A DNA stretch of 64,000 nucleotides from Terasakiispira papahanaumokuakeensis (GCF_001709345.1 NZ_MDTQ01000001.1:3220990-3284989), one strand, 5' to 3'; shown: positions 9,251-20,139, numbered from the stretch's first letter. Numbers and translations are program-made. The notes: generated by a model from the letters alone, not told the origin.

Positions 9251-11971
9251 ATGACCTCGCTGCTGATTCGTTTAGCCCCGCGCTTGTTTAAACCTAGTTT
9301 AAGACATTCTGACCCCCGCATCCGCGAACTTGCGCTGATGCGTCTCAATCCAGAGCAAGAAAGTGAGCGGCGCCAACTGATTGAGTTTGTGACTCATGAT
9401 GATAGTGTCGAACTGAAGCAGCGTGCGCTTCAACTGTTGCAAGATATCGACAGTCTCACTGAGCTATTAAACCTCTCGCTTGCAGAACCTCTGCACACAG
9501 CCTGTCGCAGCGCGCTGGTCGCTCAGTTGAGTGGCCAAACTGAGGACAGCCTCAAGCTTGAACAGCGACTCGATTATTTAGCCACACTCAAGGATGCACA
9601 AATCCTTAAGCAGCTAGTGCAAGAAGGTGATAATCAACGGCTCCGATTACAAGCTCTCGCCCAGCTGCCCGATGACGAAAACCTTCTGCTCGAAATCGCC
9701 ATCCAAAATCGCATTGCAAAAGTGCGCCAAAGCGCCGCTCACCGCATCACCTCTGAAGCGGGTCTTGAGACACTGTTACAGCAAACCCGTAATGACAAAC
9801 AAGTCCAGCGCCACGCTCGTGAACGCTTACAACGTTTACGCAGCGATGCTCAACAAAGAGAAGCCCACTATCAACGTGCCCAGTCTTTAATTGAGCAATT
9901 GGAACGCCATTTGCGCATTCCAATGGACAACTTATTCGCGCCGAAGTTGGAGCACCTGGAGCAAAGCTGGTCAGCCCTTAAAGCGGGTGTCACCGAAGCA
10001 CAACACACTCAATTTCAACAGCTTTTACAGCAAGGCCAAAAACGCTGGGCTGATTACCAAACACAGCAACAAGCATTGGCCGCTCAGGCACGCCTTAAAG
10101 CTGAAACGTATCAACAGCAAAAAGACTTGGTTGAAGGCCTAGAGAACTCACTGAAAGCCTTTGCCATTGAGCTTCCTTTTCCCGAGATCAGCTTAGGTAA
10201 CCTGACCAGCCAGCTTGATATTAGCCATCGACACTGGGAAACCCTGTGTGAACAGCAAGCCCCGGAACCTAAGACACAGAAGCGTTTTGACCTGGTTCAA
10301 AACCAACTGATGCAGCTAATAGAGGCCTGGCACCGTTATCATCAATGGAACACTCAATGGCAAGCACTACTTGAGCGCACAGACGACCAGCGCGCTGAGG
10401 ACATTCAGACCCTCTTAAAAGAAATTCAATGGCCCTCTCATCTCGTCGCGCCCGAACCGTTACAGCGATTACAGGCAGACTATAGAGAACTTCGCTACCC
10501 GTTTGACCAATCGCAGCCTTCAAGCGCCGCGCTGGATGACGCTTTACCGGATCCCTTACCTGTTAGCCACTACGAGGCTCAGCTAGATTTACTTGAACAG
10601 CAACTTAACCAAGGACATATCAAGCCTGCCGGTAAGCTTTATCAACGACTTCAATCTCAGCTAGAAGAGCTACATTCTGCTCAGCGTCCTTCACAAGGTG
10701 CTCGACTGAGGCAACTCGGCGCTTTATTAGCTGAATATAAAGACTGGCAAGGCTTTGTCGCCGAACCACGCCGCGAAGCACTCTGTGAACATATGGAGCA
10801 ACTGGCTGACGATGAGGCGATGGAGCCCCGAGCCAAGGCAGAAAAAATCAAACAACTCCAGAAAGAGTGGCGGGAGCTGGGTCAGGCCGCCAATAATAAA
10901 TCGCTGTGGGATCGTTTCCACCAAGCCAGCGAGCGAGCTTACGCACCTTGCCAAGCACTATTTGCTGAAGAAGCCGCATTGCGACGGCATAATGAAGCTC
11001 AACGCGAAATCATTTGTGCTGAGTTAGAAGTACTGTCAGACGATGCCATTACACAGCTTCCTCACGAAGCGATTGAGCAACTGATTCAAGAAGCGCAAAA
11101 AGAATGGCGCCGCTTCAGTCCCATCAATCGTAATCAACGTAAAACTCTGGAGCAACGCTTTGAAGCCGCGCTTCAGCCCCTTAAAGCGCAGCAACGCCAT
11201 ACTCAAAACGAACGCTTAGCACAAAAAGAAGCACTCATTGAAGCGGCAGAAGCCTTGACCCAGGTCGAACGCTCGTTAGACGCGGCACAAGAAGCCAAGT
11301 CACTGCAACAACAATGGAAAACCATTGGGCTACTGCCTCGTCACGAAGAGCAACCATTATGGCAACGTTTTCGTAAAGCCTGTGACATCATTTTCGAGCG
11401 ACGAGACCAAGCAAGAACGCAAAGAAAAGTGCAAGGCGAAGCTCAGTGGCAGCAGCTTCAAAAGCACTTAGTCGATGCTGAAGCAGCGCTGAACGATGGG
11501 CAGCTTCAACAAGCGCAACAATTGATCAGCAAAATTCAAATTGGCCGACATGTTCCCCAAGGGGAACGCAAAGCTTTTGAGCAACGACTAGACAAACTAA
11601 AGCAGCAGTGTCAGGCACAAGCCCTCGGACAGCAACGCCAGGCGCTTTGGCAACAATGGCAAGCCATGGCGGCAGAGCCACATACTGAAGCGGCTGAGGC
11701 GACAACTCAGGTCCAGGAAGAAGCAATTGATCAGCTGTGTCTTCACATGGCGATACTGGCCGAGCTCCCCCCTCGTGATGAGAGTGAAGCGAAAAAACGT
11801 CTGGCACTACAGGTCTCACGGTTGGCAGATAGTCAACAAGGCGACTTGCGTTCAGCGGATGAAGAGGCCCAGGATCTGCTTAATCAATGGCACGCACTGA
11901 AGCATCAGGCTAACCCAACACAGCGCCAGCACTTTGAGCAAGCGCTACAAGCATTCTGCCAAAACTCATAA
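9251..11971 (+). CDS. DUF349 domain-containing large helical protein
   Basis: A 906-residue protein, almost entirely alpha-helical and very rich in Gln, Glu, Leu and Ala. The N-terminal ~200 residues resemble HEAT-type repeats (DPRIRELALMRLNPEQ; DDENLLLEIAIQNRIAKVRQ). The remainder contains repeated DUF349 units, recognisable by helix ends of the type KEWRELGQAANNKSLWDRFH, KEWRRFSPINRNQRKTLEQR and QQWKTIGLLPRHEEQPLWQR. I chose the ATG at 9251 (MTSLLIRLAPRLF) because the family-like sequence starts there and AAGG precedes it. The molecular function of DUF349 is not established. It ends 30 bp before a strong terminator shared with phaB. Confidence 0.85.
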   Translation: MTSLLIRLAPRLFKPSLRHSDPRIRELALMRLNPEQESERRQLIEFVTHDDSVELKQRALQLLQDIDSLTELLNLSLAEPLHTACRSALVAQLSGQTEDSLKLEQRLDYLATLKDAQILKQLVQEGDNQRLRLQALAQLPDDENLLLEIAIQNRIAKVRQSAAHRITSEAGLETLLQQTRNDKQVQRHARERLQRLRSDAQQREAHYQRAQSLIEQLERHLRIPMDNLFAPKLEHLEQSWSALKAGVTEAQHTQFQQLLQQGQKRWADYQTQQQALAAQARLKAETYQQQKDLVEGLENSLKAFAIELPFPEISLGNLTSQLDISHRHWETLCEQQAPEPKTQKRFDLVQNQLMQLIEAWHRYHQWNTQWQALLERTDDQRAEDIQTLLKEIQWPSHLVAPEPLQRLQADYRELRYPFDQSQPSSAALDDALPDPLPVSHYEAQLDLLEQQLNQGHIKPAGKLYQRLQSQLEELHSAQRPSQGARLRQLGALLAEYKDWQGFVAEPRREALCEHMEQLADDEAMEPRAKAEKIKQLQKEWRELGQAANNKSLWDRFHQASERAYAPCQALFAEEAALRRHNEAQREIICAELEVLSDDAITQLPHEAIEQLIQEAQKEWRRFSPINRNQRKTLEQRFEAALQPLKAQQRHTQNERLAQKEALIEAAEALTQVERSLDAAQEAKSLQQQWKTIGLLPRHEEQPLWQRFRKACDIIFERRDQARTQRKVQGEAQWQQLQKHLVDAEAALNDGQLQQAQQLISKIQIGRHVPQGERKAFEQRLDKLKQQCQAQALGQQRQALWQQWQAMAAEPHTEAAEATTQVQEEAIDQLCLHMAILAELPPRDESEAKKRLALQVSRLADSQQGDLRSADEEAQDLLNQWHALKHQANPTQRQHFEQALQAFCQNS

Positions 11972-12001
11972 CATCATCACTCGTCATAGCAACAGAACCT
12001 C

Positions 12002-12034
12002 AAAAAACGGCAGCCCTTAGGCTGCCGTTTTTTT
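12002..12034. terminator. Bidirectional intrinsic terminator (DUF349 gene / phaB)
   Basis: A perfect stem of CGGCAGCC/GGCTGCCG, flanked by A-run on the left and T-run on the right, lies between the converging DUF349 and phaB genes. It fits Rho-independent termination in both directions. Confidence 0.9.
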
Positions 12035-12104
12035 GACCAATTTAGAGTTAATGCTAAAACATCCAGTCAATGCTGAAACATCCGCATAAATACTGGAAGA
12101 GAGG

Positions 12105-12839
12105 TTAATGCATAAACTGTCCACCATTGATCGAGAGATTGCTCCCTGTAATGAAGCTAGCCTCTTCACCGGCTAAAAATACAACCGCTCGCGCGATATC
12201 TTCCGGCGTGCCAAAACGACCCACCGGAATTTGTTCACGGATTTGCTCACGAATGGGCTCGTCAATTTTCATAATCATATCGGTGGCGACGTAGCCAGGC
12301 GAAATACTATTGACCGTAATCCCTTTGCGTGCGACCTCCTGAGCTAAAGCTTTAGTAAAGCCATACATGCCCGCTTTAGCCGCCGAGTAGTTGGTCTGAC
12401 CAAACTGGCCTTTTTCACCATTAATAGAGGAAATATTGATGATCCGCCCGTACCCCTCAGCCAACATACCGTCAAGACAAGCCTTCGACGTATTAAAGAC
12501 TGAATCTAGGTTTGTCGATAGCACGTCATGCCACTGATCAACCCCCATTCGTTTTAAAGTACCATCGCGTGTAATGCCTGCATTATTCACTAACACCGCA
12601 ACAGGCCCGAAACGTTCAACGATATCGGCATAGCTCTCACGAACAGAATCAAAATCACTGACATTAGCCTGGCTAATACCGAAATCGTAACCTTCCGCTT
12701 TTTGCTGTCCTTGCCAATCTCGCGCCTTGGATTCATTACTATAGCCAGCCACGACCTGAAACCCCTGGTCGTGAAGCGCCCGGCAAATACCTGTTCCAAT
12801 GCCCCCGGTGCCACCGGTAACCCAAGCCACTTTACTCAT
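12105..12839 (-). CDS. phaB: Acetoacetyl-CoA reductase (NADPH-dependent)
   Basis: A short-chain dehydrogenase that reduces acetoacetyl-CoA to (R)-3-hydroxybutyryl-CoA, the monomer step of polyhydroxybutyrate synthesis. The Rossmann motif TGGTGGIG is at residues 8-15, NNAG at 85-88, and the catalytic set is Ser138, Tyr151 and Lys155 (YSAAK). YSNESKARDWQ and the C-terminal GQFMH are typical of PhaB as opposed to FabG. Length is 244 residues. I chose the ATG at 12839 over 12845 and 12968 because GGGAG sits 9 bp upstream. No phaC or phaA is in the window. A generic FabG-like reductase is the alternative. Confidence 0.88.
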   Translation of the reverse strand: MSKVAWVTGGTGGIGTGICRALHDQGFQVVAGYSNESKARDWQGQQKAEGYDFGISQANVSDFDSVRESYADIVERFGPVAVLVNNAGITRDGTLKRMGVDQWHDVLSTNLDSVFNTSKACLDGMLAEGYGRIINISSINGEKGQFGQTNYSAAKAGMYGFTKALAQEVARKGITVNSISPGYVATDMIMKIDEPIREQIREQIPVGRFGTPEDIARAVVFLAGEEASFITGSNLSINGGQFMH

Positions 12840-12944
12840 ATCCATATACTCCCTCTGCCTATTACGATACGTACAGATCGCACTACGATTGTTTAACGCG
12901 CCCGTACCCACTTGGATGAAAACCACCCAAAACCAAAAAAGTGT

Positions 12945-12973
12945 TTGACACCCCATCGTTCGACGCATAATAT
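12945..12973 (+). promoter_or_regulatory. Sigma-70 promoter of tRNA-fMet
   Basis: A perfect -35 TTGACA (12945-12950), 17-bp spacer and -10 TAATAT (12968-12973) lie just upstream of the initiator tRNA. A GC-rich discriminator (TGCGCC) follows the -10, a feature of stringently controlled stable-RNA promoters. Confidence 0.85.
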
Positions 12974-12986
12974 ATGCGCCATCTGA

Positions 12987-13063
<77 letters not shown>

Positions 13064-13070
13064 AATTTCT

Positions 13071-13104
13071 AACGCCAGCTGAGTTTCTCAGCTGGCGTTT
13101 TTTT
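13071..13104 (+). terminator. Intrinsic terminator of tRNA-fMet
   Basis: AACGCCAGCTGA and its complement TCAGCTGGCGTT form a perfect 12-bp stem with a short loop, followed by a run of seven T. It lies 7 nt after the tRNA CCA end. Confidence 0.93.
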
Positions 13105-14106
13105 ATGTCTTGTGACCAACCCAATTGCGCCCAACATAACAACAGGTGGCACATACACAGACAACTCATGAGCATGCCTCGTACATTCACCCAATAGGCC
13201 CTACCCATAACCGAATGATTGCCAATCGCTAAACAACCCACCACGACTGACACACCCGCAATCATTAAAATGCCCACCGATTGAGCTTCTTGGGCTTCAA
13301 CACTCATGCTATTTTGATCTATCCCTGACATCCATTTATGCCTTTCATCCTTGATGGTGGCGCTGATTCAGCGAGGACAATGCTATTGGTGAAACCTAGC
13401 CTTAGTCTTAATGCCCGGAGCCTTGAGGCCCTCTTTCACACCCGACTCAAACTCACTTAATTCGAAACGCTTGCATACACACTAACGTTTGAACCTTCAC
13501 CAACGTTTACGACACAAAGCCAACGCTCAGCCCTTCAATCATTGCAGCACCAATACCTAATATAAACATTAGTCGACAACAATCTAATATGCACTCTCGA
13601 ATGAAAAGTTTTTTATCCGCCACAAGGGGATCACTCATAAAAGGAGAACTTAATTCTTACTCCGATCAGTTGTTTGATCCAAGCACCCAGCATTCTGAGA
13701 TCTCTATCGCTGAACGCTCAAAGCGTTAAAATCTAATCCCCCCTTGATTCCCGGTTAAGCTACCCTCATCTCAAAGCAACAAGAGAGGACACCGTAGTAT
13801 GCCGGTTACACTGTCCATGACCTTCTCCTGATGGCTAAGCACTTCTATAGAAGATAGTTAAAAGGTAGGAAACCAGGAAGGTAGACAGTTCAACAGGCAT
13901 GAACGAGGATGAATAAGTCGAACTCGACCAGATAAACAGAGACTATTGATTCGATTTAATCAATCAAATTGAACTAACCAAAAAGATTCACTAGTCTTAA
14001 CAGCGTCAAAGGTTAGTTCTCAATGCCTCACGGCACGATTTAACGCGCGGCTCTTGGCCTGATGTTTGAGAGCACCGCATCACCTACTGAGCAAATGGAG
14101 ATCAAC
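13105..14106. other. About 1 kb with no convincing gene (tRNA-fMet to ahpC)
   Basis: No reading frame here has a good ribosome-binding site, a recognisable protein and sensible length together. A minus-strand frame starting at 13331 encodes one or two hydrophobic stretches, but it runs through the tRNA terminator and the tRNA itself. A perfect dyad (ATTGATT / AATCAAT, 6-nt spacer) is at 13945-13964, about 140 bp upstream of ahpC, and could be an operator. The stretch may also hold an sRNA or decayed sequence. Confidence 0.5.
13945..13964. promoter_or_regulatory. Palindrome upstream of ahpC
   Basis: A 7-bp perfect inverted repeat with 6-nt AT-rich spacer in the long leader region of the peroxiredoxin gene. 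It could be a regulator-binding site; the spacing does not match the FNR consensus (which has a 4-nt spacer) and it is not an OxyR-type tetrad. Confidence 0.3.
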
Positions 14107-14709
14107 ATGAGCGTATTGGTTACTCGTAAAGCACCGGATTTTGAAGCAGCCGCAGTATTAGGCGATGGCAGCATCGTCGACAACTTCAAACTGTCCGATA
14201 CCAATGGTAAATATCGAGTCGTGTTCTTCTGGCCCATGGACTTCACTTTCGTATGTCCGTCAGAAATCATTGCTCACGACAACCGTATGGCTAAGTTCGA
14301 AGAACTCGGCGTAGAAGTGATTGGGGTCTCAGTTGATAACCAGTTCACTCACCATGCATGGCGTAAAACTGCCCGTGACGAAGGTGGTATTGGTGAAGTG
14401 AAATTCACTATGGTTGCTGACGTCAAACACGAGATCACTCGTGCATACGGTATTGAGCATCCTGATGCCGGCGTTGCCCTGCGCGCATCTTTCCTGATCG
14501 ATAAAGACGGTGTCGTTCAGCATCAGCTCGTAAACAACCTGCCGCTGGGCCGTAATGTTGACGAAATGATTCGTCTGGTTGAAGCACTGCAATTCCACGA
14601 AGAGCACGGTGAAGTATGCCCAGCAGGTTGGGAAAAAGGCCAGAAAGGCATGCAGGCGAACCCAGAAGGTGTTGCCAGCTACTTAGCCGAATCTTCTGAC
14701 AAGCTTTAA
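14107..14709 (+). CDS. 2-Cys peroxiredoxin (AhpC/Prx1 subfamily)
   Basis: Reduces hydrogen peroxide, organic hydroperoxides and peroxynitrite through a cysteine sulfenic acid cycle. Peroxidatic Cys50 lies in DFTFVCPSE, and resolving Cys171 lies in EVCPAGW, so it is a typical homodimeric 2-Cys enzyme of 200 residues. The Prx1-type C-terminus (GMQANPEGVASYL) is present. I chose the ATG at 14107 because GGAG lies 7 nt upstream; the in-frame extension to 14062 has no such signal. No ahpF reductase is adjacent; trxB lies 413 bp downstream on the same strand, so electrons may come from thioredoxin. Confidence 0.93.
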   Translation: MSVLVTRKAPDFEAAAVLGDGSIVDNFKLSDTNGKYRVVFFWPMDFTFVCPSEIIAHDNRMAKFEELGVEVIGVSVDNQFTHHAWRKTARDEGGIGEVKFTMVADVKHEITRAYGIEHPDAGVALRASFLIDKDGVVQHQLVNNLPLGRNVDEMIRLVEALQFHEEHGEVCPAGWEKGQKGMQANPEGVASYLAESSDKL

Positions 14710-14726
14710 TAGCGGGTTACCTTTGG

Positions 14727-14799
14727 TCTAGTGGAGCCTTATAGATCTAGCAAGAGACTTAGCTCTAGCAAAACACTTAAGTCTAGCGGGATACTTAAG
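14727..14799 (+). repeat. Four 18-bp tandem repeats 3' of the peroxiredoxin gene
   Basis: Units begin at 14727, 14746, 14764 and 14782; the last three are exactly contiguous. The consensus is TCTAGC followed by 12 nt ending in A-C-TTAG/TTAAG. The first unit is degenerate. The array starts 18 bp after the ahpC stop and lies within the probable 3' UTR. Confidence 0.8.
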
Positions 14800-14827
14800 C
14801 CACCACAGATCAAGACTAAGGGACTTC

Positions 14828-14854
14828 AAAGGGGTCGGCTCTGCCGGCCCCTTT
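14828..14854 (+). terminator. Hairpin downstream of the peroxiredoxin gene
   Basis: A 12-bp GC-rich stem (AAAGGGGTCGGC / GCCGGCCCCTTT, one T-G wobble) with a TCT loop. The T-run after the stem is weak, but its position 3' of ahpC and its stability suggest a terminator. Confidence 0.65.
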
Positions 14855-15014
14855 GCTATATGGATCGTTTCGAGATGGCTCACAGTCATTGATCGCGCCC
14901 ATGGCACTACTCATAAAGGCGCCATAGAACGATTTAATAATCCCTTATGGCGAAAAAAATGCTTAGCACACTCCAGGCCCACAGCATCAGGCGGTAAACT
15001 AAGCACTATCAAGC

Positions 15015-15043
15015 ATCAGTAACGGATCACTGAGGTTACTGAT
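15015..15043. promoter_or_regulatory. Inverted repeat upstream of trxB
   Basis: Perfect 9-bp arms ATCAGTAAC and GTTACTGAT separated by 11 nt, about 80 bp before the trxB start. It could be a regulator-binding dyad or an mRNA leader hairpin. The rest of 14855-15122 shows nothing recognisable. Confidence 0.4.
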
Positions 15044-15080
15044 CAACCGTAAAGCTGCCGAGGCCTCAGATAACGATTGA

Positions 15081-16082
<1,002 letters not shown>

Positions 16083-16183
16083 TTGCGTCGTGGGGCCCCT
16101 TGGGGCCCTCATCAGCGTTAAAGCTCGCCTCTATTATTTGACACCTTAAAATCCCAACCTTTAAGAATCAGATCTTAAACGGT

Positions 16184-18118
16184 TCAAGTTTTAAAACGAA
16201 AAACACGTTCATTTAATTGCATCGAGAGTACTTGCAACTGTTCCGCTGAAGCCGCCACTTCTTCAACACGTGTCATCGTCATACGGCTGTCTTTTTCAAC
16301 CGTGTCCAAGCGTTCATTCAAGGCCTGGGCATGTAGATTTTGCTGCTCAGTCAGGTCAGCGCTATTTTGGGCAACGCCATAAAGATCTTCCACTGCAAGA
16401 TCAATCTGCTGAAGCTGCTCATCTGAGCGACGAATCATTCCAATCCCATCTTCAGCGATAGTCCGGGCCTCCCCCATAGTCTGAGCAACATCATGGACAG
16501 ACTGTCGCAGGACATCAATCTGCTGTTCAATATCCTGTGTCGCGGCACTCGTTCGTCCCGCTAGCGCTCTCACCTCATCAGCGACGACGGCAAAGCCACG
16601 CCCACTTTCGCCCGCCCGAGCAGCTTCAATCGCAGCATTCAATGCCAACAAATTTGTTTGCTCTGCCACGCCTTGGATCATATCGAGAATTTCGCCGATG
16701 TTATGTGCTTGATTCACCAACTGCTGTACTTGATCAGTGGCCTCGCTCACTTTCACCACCATTTGCGCCATGTCCTGGTGAACATGGCTCGACAACTCGG
16801 TTGTCGAGGCTGCGCTTTGCCGAATATCACCCACTCGGTGCAACGCATCGTGCATATGTCCTTGCATCTGAGACAACGCCACCATCATCACTTCATACAC
16901 CTCATGGCTCGCCTGTAATGTATGGAGCTGTCGATCAGAGGCTTCGCGAGAAGCTTCACCCAAATGGGATAAGCGCTCTCCCGTCTGCCGAGTTTGCGAT
17001 ACAACCCCCTGCACATCCTGTATCAAGGCTTGCAAAGTGGCCAGAAAGCGATTGACATCACAAGCCATCATACCGAGCTCATGACGTTGATGCTCTGGTA
17101 ACCGTTGGGTCAGATCACCTTCCCCCTCTGCTAACGTGGCTAAAGCGCCCCCTAAATGACGAATCGGTATCAGAACCCTCATGACAACAATCAGCATGAG
17201 CAATAACATCAACCCAAGACCACTGGCGATTTGAACCCAACTCAGACGCTGCAGCAGTAGAGCCACAGCATTTTCTGCATGCCTGGAGAGCACACCCGTT
17301 TGCGCCTGAGTTTGCTGATCCAGAATTTGAATACGTTGCTCAAGTAAGGCCAGTGTGTCATGACGATTATCATTGAGGCGCCGAGTGATCATGTGCGTCA
17401 TATCATGTTCGAACCCTGCCAGTTCGGCTTTGAGCTGTTGATGCTGAATCAGCAGCTGGGCACGAGAAACCGCCATAATAAAAGTGCCAATCTGTGTACC
17501 CATAGGGCTAATAGGGGACTGAATGAGCAAGACATCATCACGATGTGATGCCGCGTTCATTACTCGATCAAATGAAGAGCGCCCTTCGCCTGAATCTAAC
17601 ATGGCTTTAATTTCAGGCTGGGTTCTATCCAGATAACGAGTCAGACGTTTCCCTTGTGCATCCAGAAAGAAAGCAAACAGGATACGTGGATTGGCTTGAT
17701 GGGCCTGCTCCACTAACTTGGTTAAAGCTGGCGTATCACGATCCCAGATGGCTTTGGGTGATACTGACGCCAGCAAGCGAGCCTGTGATTCAGCCCCACT
17801 CACTAAGGCTTCCTCCAAAGCTTCAAGGCTGGAAGCATTCGCTTGATCAAGCCGCTGACCCAACCCCTGACCAAGGCGTTGCTGTAACCCCGCAGCAAGC
17901 GACTGCAGTTTATCGGTGATGTCTTGGGTTGTTTGATTCAAGGCTTGGCTGGATACCTGATGAAGCTGGGTGAGGCCGGCTAAAACGTCATCCGTGAGCA
18001 CTCGGGTGCCGTGACGGACAACCCCCATAACGCTCAGCGTTTGAATCATAATAAGCCCAACCAACCCGACTAAAAGAGGCCTGAGTAAACGGCTCGAAAG
18101 CATTGATGACAACAGCAT
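16184..18118 (-). CDS. Methyl-accepting chemotaxis protein
   Basis: A transmembrane chemoreceptor of 644 residues. It has one N-terminal membrane segment, a periplasmic ligand-binding region (about residues 40-295, helical with a central mixed part), a second membrane segment ([17 protein letters not shown]), a HAMP region, and a long coiled-coil signalling domain. The hairpin tip is the conserved block around [20 protein letters not shown]. No C-terminal CheR-binding pentapeptide is seen; the protein ends in RVFRFKT. GAGGA sits 7 nt before the ATG. No che genes are nearby, so it works with a distant array. The ligand is unknown. Confidence 0.93.
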   Translation of the reverse strand: MLLSSMLSSRLLRPLLVGLVGLIMIQTLSVMGVVRHGTRVLTDDVLAGLTQLHQVSSQALNQTTQDITDKLQSLAAGLQQRLGQGLGQRLDQANASSLEALEEALVSGAESQARLLASVSPKAIWDRDTPALTKLVEQAHQANPRILFAFFLDAQGKRLTRYLDRTQPEIKAMLDSGEGRSSFDRVMNAASHRDDVLLIQSPISPMGTQIGTFIMAVSRAQLLIQHQQLKAELAGFEHDMTHMITRRLNDNRHDTLALLEQRIQILDQQTQAQTGVLSRHAENAVALLLQRLSWVQIASGLGLMLLLMLIVVMRVLIPIRHLGGALATLAEGEGDLTQRLPEHQRHELGMMACDVNRFLATLQALIQDVQGVVSQTRQTGERLSHLGEASREASDRQLHTLQASHEVYEVMMVALSQMQGHMHDALHRVGDIRQSAASTTELSSHVHQDMAQMVVKVSEATDQVQQLVNQAHNIGEILDMIQGVAEQTNLLALNAAIEAARAGESGRGFAVVADEVRALAGRTSAATQDIEQQIDVLRQSVHDVAQTMGEARTIAEDGIGMIRRSDEQLQQIDLAVEDLYGVAQNSADLTEQQNLHAQALNERLDTVEKDSRMTMTRVEEVAASAEQLQVLSMQLNERVFRFKT

Positions 18119-18197
18119 AAAAAAGTCCTCATCAGGAAGATGATGACTTAACGTTGCATCTTATATGCCAGCTTATCGTCAAACGGGTTAATTAGAT

Positions 18198-18995
18198 TTA
18201 TGTTGAGGTATTGTTTTGCCGATAATCAAGCAACCACCGCATAGGCGCGGCTAAGCCAGGCGCTTGATGTCGCCGAGCGGCAGCATAATGAAGATTGAAG
18301 ACGTCAAAGTAATGACTGAGCACCTCGGAGGCCTGATGGTCACCACTGAGCATCAGTAAGCTCATCGCAGCTTCAGCTGTACACAAATGCGCTTCAGATG
18401 CAGGCTTTCTCAAGGCATAACGTATTTTCATTTCATGATGCAGAGGCAGTACAGGAATATCCGCTAAATAAGGGCTTTTACGGAAGATACGCCGCGCCTG
18501 ACGCCAGGTGCCATCGAGTAAAATAAACACAGGAATGCGCTCACCGAGCGTGTTCAAATCCAATTCACGGACACGCGGTTTCACATCCTCTTGATCATCC
18601 GGAAAGATGATAAAAGGTTGATAACGGGGATCTTGTAAGAGCGCTAAAAGTTCAGCATCGGGAGCGGTGCGATACCAACCAAAGTAACGAGTGTCAGGCA
18701 ATACATCGCCAATCAAACGCGCCGTATTGGTCGGCTTATAAGCCTCTTCAGGGTGCATAATGACCCAGAATTGGGCGTAACTCTGTGTCTCCACTCGATA
18801 AGCACAAATACATTGAGCCGCAGGTAAGCGACAAGCAGAACAGCGTATCGCAGCACTCCCGCGAGCCAGAAATGGCCGCGAATGAGCTTGAGCTCGTTTA
18901 GCTTCTTGGTCGGCCAATGCAATCGCACGAATCTGATGCTCAGCCGAAGATAGTTTCTGGTCAAACTCTTGAGAGGGTATCGCTGAATCGCACAT
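18198..18995 (-). CDS. tapT: DTW-domain tRNA-uridine aminocarboxypropyltransferase
   Basis: DTW-domain enzymes transfer the 3-amino-3-carboxypropyl group of SAM to U47 of tRNA (acp3U; E. coli TapT/YfiP). The N-terminal Cys cluster CSACRLPAAQCIC looks metal-binding. The family's DTW motif appears as DGTW in LLDGTWRQARRIFRKSPYL, and LPLHHEMKIRYALRKP and CTAEA match the conserved core. An ATG at 18995 is used; an in-frame TTG lies at 19010. The assignment to this reaction rests on family knowledge. Confidence 0.85.
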   Translation of the reverse strand: MCDSAIPSQEFDQKLSSAEHQIRAIALADQEAKRAQAHSRPFLARGSAAIRCSACRLPAAQCICAYRVETQSYAQFWVIMHPEEAYKPTNTARLIGDVLPDTRYFGWYRTAPDAELLALLQDPRYQPFIIFPDDQEDVKPRVRELDLNTLGERIPVFILLDGTWRQARRIFRKSPYLADIPVLPLHHEMKIRYALRKPASEAHLCTAEAAMSLLMLSGDHQASEVLSHYFDVFNLHYAAARRHQAPGLAAPMRWLLDYRQNNTST

Positions 18996-19101
18996 ATCAG
19001 GCTCACGCAAAAACGGGAGCCGCAGTCTACTGTGCTCAACGATAAACAGCCAGTCTCAGCATTGGCGTCGTGGTCGCCGCGCCCCCAATGCTGAACACCC
19101 G

Positions 19102-20139
19102 TTAGTCAATTTCAGACAATTGACGCTTCATCTGCTGACGGCGCCCCCAATAACCGGCCAAGAGACTCCCCGAAATATTATGCCAAACACTAAACAACAC
19201 TCCTGGCAGGGCTGAACCAACGCCAAAAAGCTTAGCGGAAAGTGCTGCGGCCAAACCTGAGTTTTGCATGCCGACTTCAATGGCGATCGCCCGTGCATCA
19301 TAAGGGGCCATCCCTAATAACCGAGACAACCGATATCCCAAAAATAATCCGATACTGTTATGTAGCATCACCGCAAGGATCAATGCGGAGCCCATCACCG
19401 CTAAACGTTGCTGGTTTAAGGCCACAACAATCCCAATAATCAAAACAATCGCCAACATGGACACGCACGCCAATACCACCTCATTTTCACTTACCCAACG
19501 ATTAAATAAGCGGTTAAAAAGCATACCGAGCACAATCGGACCCAACACAATAGAGGCAATCGTCGTCATCATGCTCAGAAGCGGCACATCAACCGTATGC
19601 CCCACATATAAAGCCGTCAGGAGTGGTGTTGCCACGATAGAAGCCAACGTCGAGGTGAGTGTCATTGTCACGGACAAAGCGACATTAGCACCGGCCAACC
19701 ACGCCATCACATTAGAGGCCGTTCCGCCTGCTGTCGCCCCGACAACGACCATGCCAATCAAGAGGTCATCCGGTAGATTCAACAACAATGCAACACCCCA
19801 AGCCGCCAAAGGCATAATCAAAAACTGTAGCCCAACCCCAACGGCAACACACATCGGTCGGCGTGCAACACGGACAAAATCTGCAGGGGTTAATGTTAAC
19901 CCCATGCAAAACATGATCAATGATAACAGAGGAACAATCATATCCTTAGGGGCCAACAGCCATAACTGACTGCTCTCACCCTGCCAATGTCCCCAGCCAA
20001 GAAAAGACAGTACAGACTGAACGCTCCCCGATGTAATCAATAGCGGAGTCGTTAACAAGTGGGGTAGACCATAAGCTAAAGAGGCAAAGACAATTGCGAG
20101 CACAGGGAACCAGAGATGGAGTTTTTTCAGCATATTCAT
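19102..20139 (-). CDS. Bile acid:sodium symporter (BASS/SBF) family transporter
   Basis: An inner-membrane transporter of 345 residues with about nine to ten hydrophobic segments. FCMGLTLTPADFVRVARRP and VVGATAGGTASNVMAWLAGAN are BASS-family blocks, and EVGMQNSGLAAALSAKLFG is the second crossover signature. BASS proteins move bile acids, pyruvate, pantothenate or other organic anions with sodium; the substrate here cannot be told. AAGGA lies 13 nt before the ATG. It sits 15 bp after a candidate small ORF. Confidence 0.88.
   Translation of the reverse strand: MNMLKKLHLWFPVLAIVFASLAYGLPHLLTTPLLITSGSVQSVLSFLGWGHWQGESSQLWLLAPKDMIVPLLSLIMFCMGLTLTPADFVRVARRPMCVAVGVGLQFLIMPLAAWGVALLLNLPDDLLIGMVVVGATAGGTASNVMAWLAGANVALSVTMTLTSTLASIVATPLLTALYVGHTVDVPLLSMMTTIASIVLGPIVLGMLFNRLFNRWVSENEVVLACVSMLAIVLIIGIVVALNQQRLAVMGSALILAVMLHNSIGLFLGYRLSRLLGMAPYDARAIAIEVGMQNSGLAAALSAKLFGVGSALPGVLFSVWHNISGSLLAGYWGRRQQMKRQLSEID

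Noticed and set aside
13945-13964. FNR/Anr box reading of the TTGAT...ATCAA dyad
   Set aside because: The half-sites are 8 nt apart; the FNR consensus needs 4.
16091-16111. GGGGCCCC repeat after trxB as an intrinsic terminator
   Set aside because: The loop would be only about two nt if fully paired and there is no T-run.
16537-17055. A 172-codon plus-strand frame inside the chemoreceptor gene
   Set aside because: Antisense shadow of a well-supported coding region; low-complexity product.
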